A program made the translations under genes and the position numbers. Shown here piece by piece: positions 62,537-64,000 of a stretch of 64,000 nt of DNA; positions within the stretch are counted from its first letter, which is position 1; each line of letters opens with the position of its first letter. The notes under the pieces were generated by a model, which searched no databases, was not told the origin of the DNA, and worked only from the letters and a program-made list of their open reading frames with translations. Origin of the DNA: Pelomonas sp047654785 (GTDB lineage Bacteria; Pseudomonadota; Gammaproteobacteria; Burkholderiales; Burkholderiaceae_C); assembly GCF_047654785.1 (NCBI RefSeq), contig NZ_JASGKQ010000003.1, positions 1,364,001 to 1,428,000 of the forward strand, given 5' to 3'.

Positions 62537-63628
62537 TCAGTCGGCCAGCTCGACTTCCACCTGCACCGACAGCCCCGGCACGATGCGCGCCGCGGCCTCG
62601 CCCAGCGCCTTCAGGCTCTCGGGCTCGAACACCAGCTTCACCGGCACGCGCTGCACGATCTTCGTGAAGTTGCCGGTCGCGTTGTCCGGCGGCAGCAGCG
62701 CGAAGCTGGCGCCCGAGGCGGGCGCGAAGCTGTCCACCCGGGCGCGCAGTTCGCGGCCGGGGAAGGCGTCCACCTTCACCTGCGCCGGCTGGCCCGGCTT
62801 CATCCGCGCGAGCTGGGTTTCCTTGAAGTTGGCGACGATCCAGGTCTCCGGCTCGACGATGGCGGCCAGCTGCTGGCCCGGCTGCACGCGCTGGCCCACT
62901 TCCACGGTGCGCCGGCCGATGCGGCCGTCGCTGGCCGCGCGCAGCTCCGCGTAGCCGACCTGGTTCTGCGCGTCCTTCAGCTGCGCCAGCGTGGCGCCCT
63001 TTTGCGCGTCGGCGGAGCGGCGCGCGCTTTCCGCCGCGGCGACGGCCTGCGTCGCGGCGGCCGCGCCGGCCTTGCGGGCGGCCAAGTCGGCCCGGGCCAC
63101 GTCGCGGGCGGCCAGCGCGGCGTCCAGCTCCTGCCGGCTGGTGGCGCGCAGCTCGGCGCCGAACAGCGCCTGGCTGCGCCGGGCGTCCAGCTCCGTGCGG
63201 GCCAGCACCGCCTCGGCCTGCGCCACCTGCGAGCCGGCCGCGGCGGCCTGCGCGCGGGCCTGGGCGATCTGCGCGGCGCTGGTGGCCAGGGCCGCGTCCG
63301 CCTGCGCGATCTGCGCCTTCAGCCGCTCCACCTGCACGGCGGCATCGGCCGGGTCCAGGCGCAGCAGCAGGTCGCCGGCCTTGACGGCCGCGTTGTCCCG
63401 CATGTGCATCTCGGTGACGACGCCGGCCACGCGCGTGGCGACCGGGTGGATGCGGCCGGCGACGAAGGCGTTGTCCGTCTCGACGACATGCTGGCTGCGC
63501 CACCACATGCGCCCGCCCAGCCCCAGGCCGCCGATCAGCAGCGCGGCGCCGATGACCAACAGCGGCACCGGCGGGCCGCTCCTGGCGGGCTGGGGCGCCG
63601 TGGCGGCCGGGTCTTGCGGTGCGTTCAT
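62537..63628 (-). CDS. HlyD/EmrA-family adaptor (second pump)
   Basis: This 363-residue membrane-fusion protein has one membrane helix (about 21-40), then VVETDNAFVAGRIHPVATRVAGVV, a coiled-coil hairpin rich in Ala/Gln (about 90-215), TWIVANFKETQLARMKPGQP and NATGNFTKIVQRVPVKLVFE near the end. Its stop TGA lies inside the 5-bp target duplication of the MITE-like element and is intact. It is divergent from the LysR-type gene, which probably regulates it. Confidence 0.93.
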   Translation of the reverse strand: MNAPQDPAATAPQPARSGPPVPLLVIGAALLIGGLGLGGRMWWRSQHVVETDNAFVAGRIHPVATRVAGVVTEMHMRDNAAVKAGDLLLRLDPADAAVQVERLKAQIAQADAALATSAAQIAQARAQAAAAGSQVAQAEAVLARTELDARRSQALFGAELRATSRQELDAALAARDVARADLAARKAGAAAATQAVAAAESARRSADAQKGATLAQLKDAQNQVGYAELRAASDGRIGRRTVEVGQRVQPGQQLAAIVEPETWIVANFKETQLARMKPGQPAQVKVDAFPGRELRARVDSFAPASGASFALLPPDNATGNFTKIVQRVPVKLVFEPESLKALGEAAARIVPGLSVQVEVELAD

Positions 63629-63742
63629 GGCGGGGATCCTCGTTGCCGTTGCTGCGGGAAGGCGGCTGCCGGCGCATTGACATGGAGCGCGGGACTGTAG
63701 AGAGTTCCGTTTTTGGCGAATAGCCGGAAAATTCAAACAGAC

Positions 63743-63755
63743 CGTTCCGGGAACG
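63743..63755. promoter_or_regulatory. Palindrome between adaptor and LysR-type genes
   Basis: CGTTCC-G-GGAACG is a perfect 13-bp palindrome in the 144-nt divergent gap, 18 nt before the LysR ATG. A looser TTCCG/CGGAA pair lies at about 63707-63730. Either could be the regulator's site, though the standard LysR T-N11-A box was not clearly recognised. Confidence 0.4.
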
Positions 63756-63772
63756 AAACGAAATCACGCCCG

Positions 63773-64000
63773 ATGAAGATCGACCACCTCCTGCTGCTGG
63801 CCCAGGTCCACAAGGCCGGCTCGCTGTCCGCGGCCGCGCGCCAGCTCGGCTGCCCCAAGGCCACGCTGAGCCGGCGCCTGGCGGCGCTGGAGACCTCGGT
63901 GGGCGCGCGGCTGTTCGTGCCCGGCGCCAGCCGCATGACGCTGACCGAACTCGGCCAGCAGCTGGCCGAGCGCGCCGCGCGGCATGACGACGACATCGCC
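63773..64000 (+). CDS. LysR-family regulator, 5' part (runs off the edge)
   Basis: The first 76 codons show the LysR winged-helix domain: MKIDHLLLLAQVHKAGSLSA, AARQLGCPKATLSRRLAAL and ETSVGARLFVPGASRMTLTE. The effector domain lies beyond the window. It is divergent from the adaptor gene, the usual arrangement for a LysR regulator of an efflux operon. The inducer is unknown. Confidence 0.92.
   Translation, partial: MKIDHLLLLAQVHKAGSLSAAARQLGCPKATLSRRLAALETSVGARLFVPGASRMTLTELGQQLAERAARHDDDIA

Overview
The window is very GC-rich, gene-dense DNA with a betaproteobacterial (Burkholderiales) character. The evidence is the riboflavin order ribD-ribB-ribH-nusB, an MSHA-type pilus operon, a ZTP riboswitch before glyA, a fluoride riboswitch before a CLC-F antiporter, and the short CCCCCGAGGGGG repeats common in that order. 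It reads as ordinary chromosome with small inserted repeats. There is no prophage, CRISPR array, rRNA or tRNA. The genus cannot be fixed from this sequence; a Rubrivivax/Roseateles/Leptothrix-like relative is a guess.

Layout. 1-5.0 kb: edge of a leftward gene, a ChaC-like cyclotransferase, then a compact MFS-HlyD-OMF tripartite efflux operon. 5.0-14.6 kb: a MobA-like nucleotidyltransferase, pdxH, DUF3299, a VapBC-type toxin-antitoxin pair, and a leftward coupled run of DUF748/AsmA-like gene, msrA, ABC ATPase and His-rich FtsX-type permease, followed by ydcF. 14.8-19.3 kb: ubiD, a lytic transglycosylase, ZTP riboswitch-glyA and nrdR. 19.4-24.5 kb: a six-gene type IV pilus minor-pilin operon. 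24.5-31.4 kb: riboflavin genes, nusB, an aminotransferase and ybgC-tolQ-tolR-tolA. 31.4-35.3 kb: fluoride riboswitch with CLC-F antiporter, convergent with a copper-buffering RiPP (bufferin/Hvf-like) operon and pcp. 35.4-51.8 kb: an MSHA-type pilus operon from two GspE-type ATPases to the MshL secretin, with a frameshifted mshI. 51.8-59.2 kb: selD, an EamA transporter, ogt, an ada-alkA fusion, algC, waaA and a ParDE-like module. 59.2-64.0 kb: a second HlyD-MFS-OMF efflux operon and the start of a divergent LysR regulator.

The most notable non-coding structure is a pair of about 233-bp elements with 17-bp terminal inverted repeats (35384-35616 and 62302-62535, opposite orientation). They have the form of a MITE. 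The second copy is flanked by a 5-bp duplication CTCAG and splits the second efflux operon. Removing it restores a 6-nt hlyD-to-MFS spacing. The most interesting protein system is the bufferin-type RiPP operon, with a four-cysteine precursor, an MNIO enzyme and a partner protein. Both riboswitches have hairpins that would compete with the aptamer fold. No sequence search or RNA folding was run; family names come from motifs, lengths and gene order.
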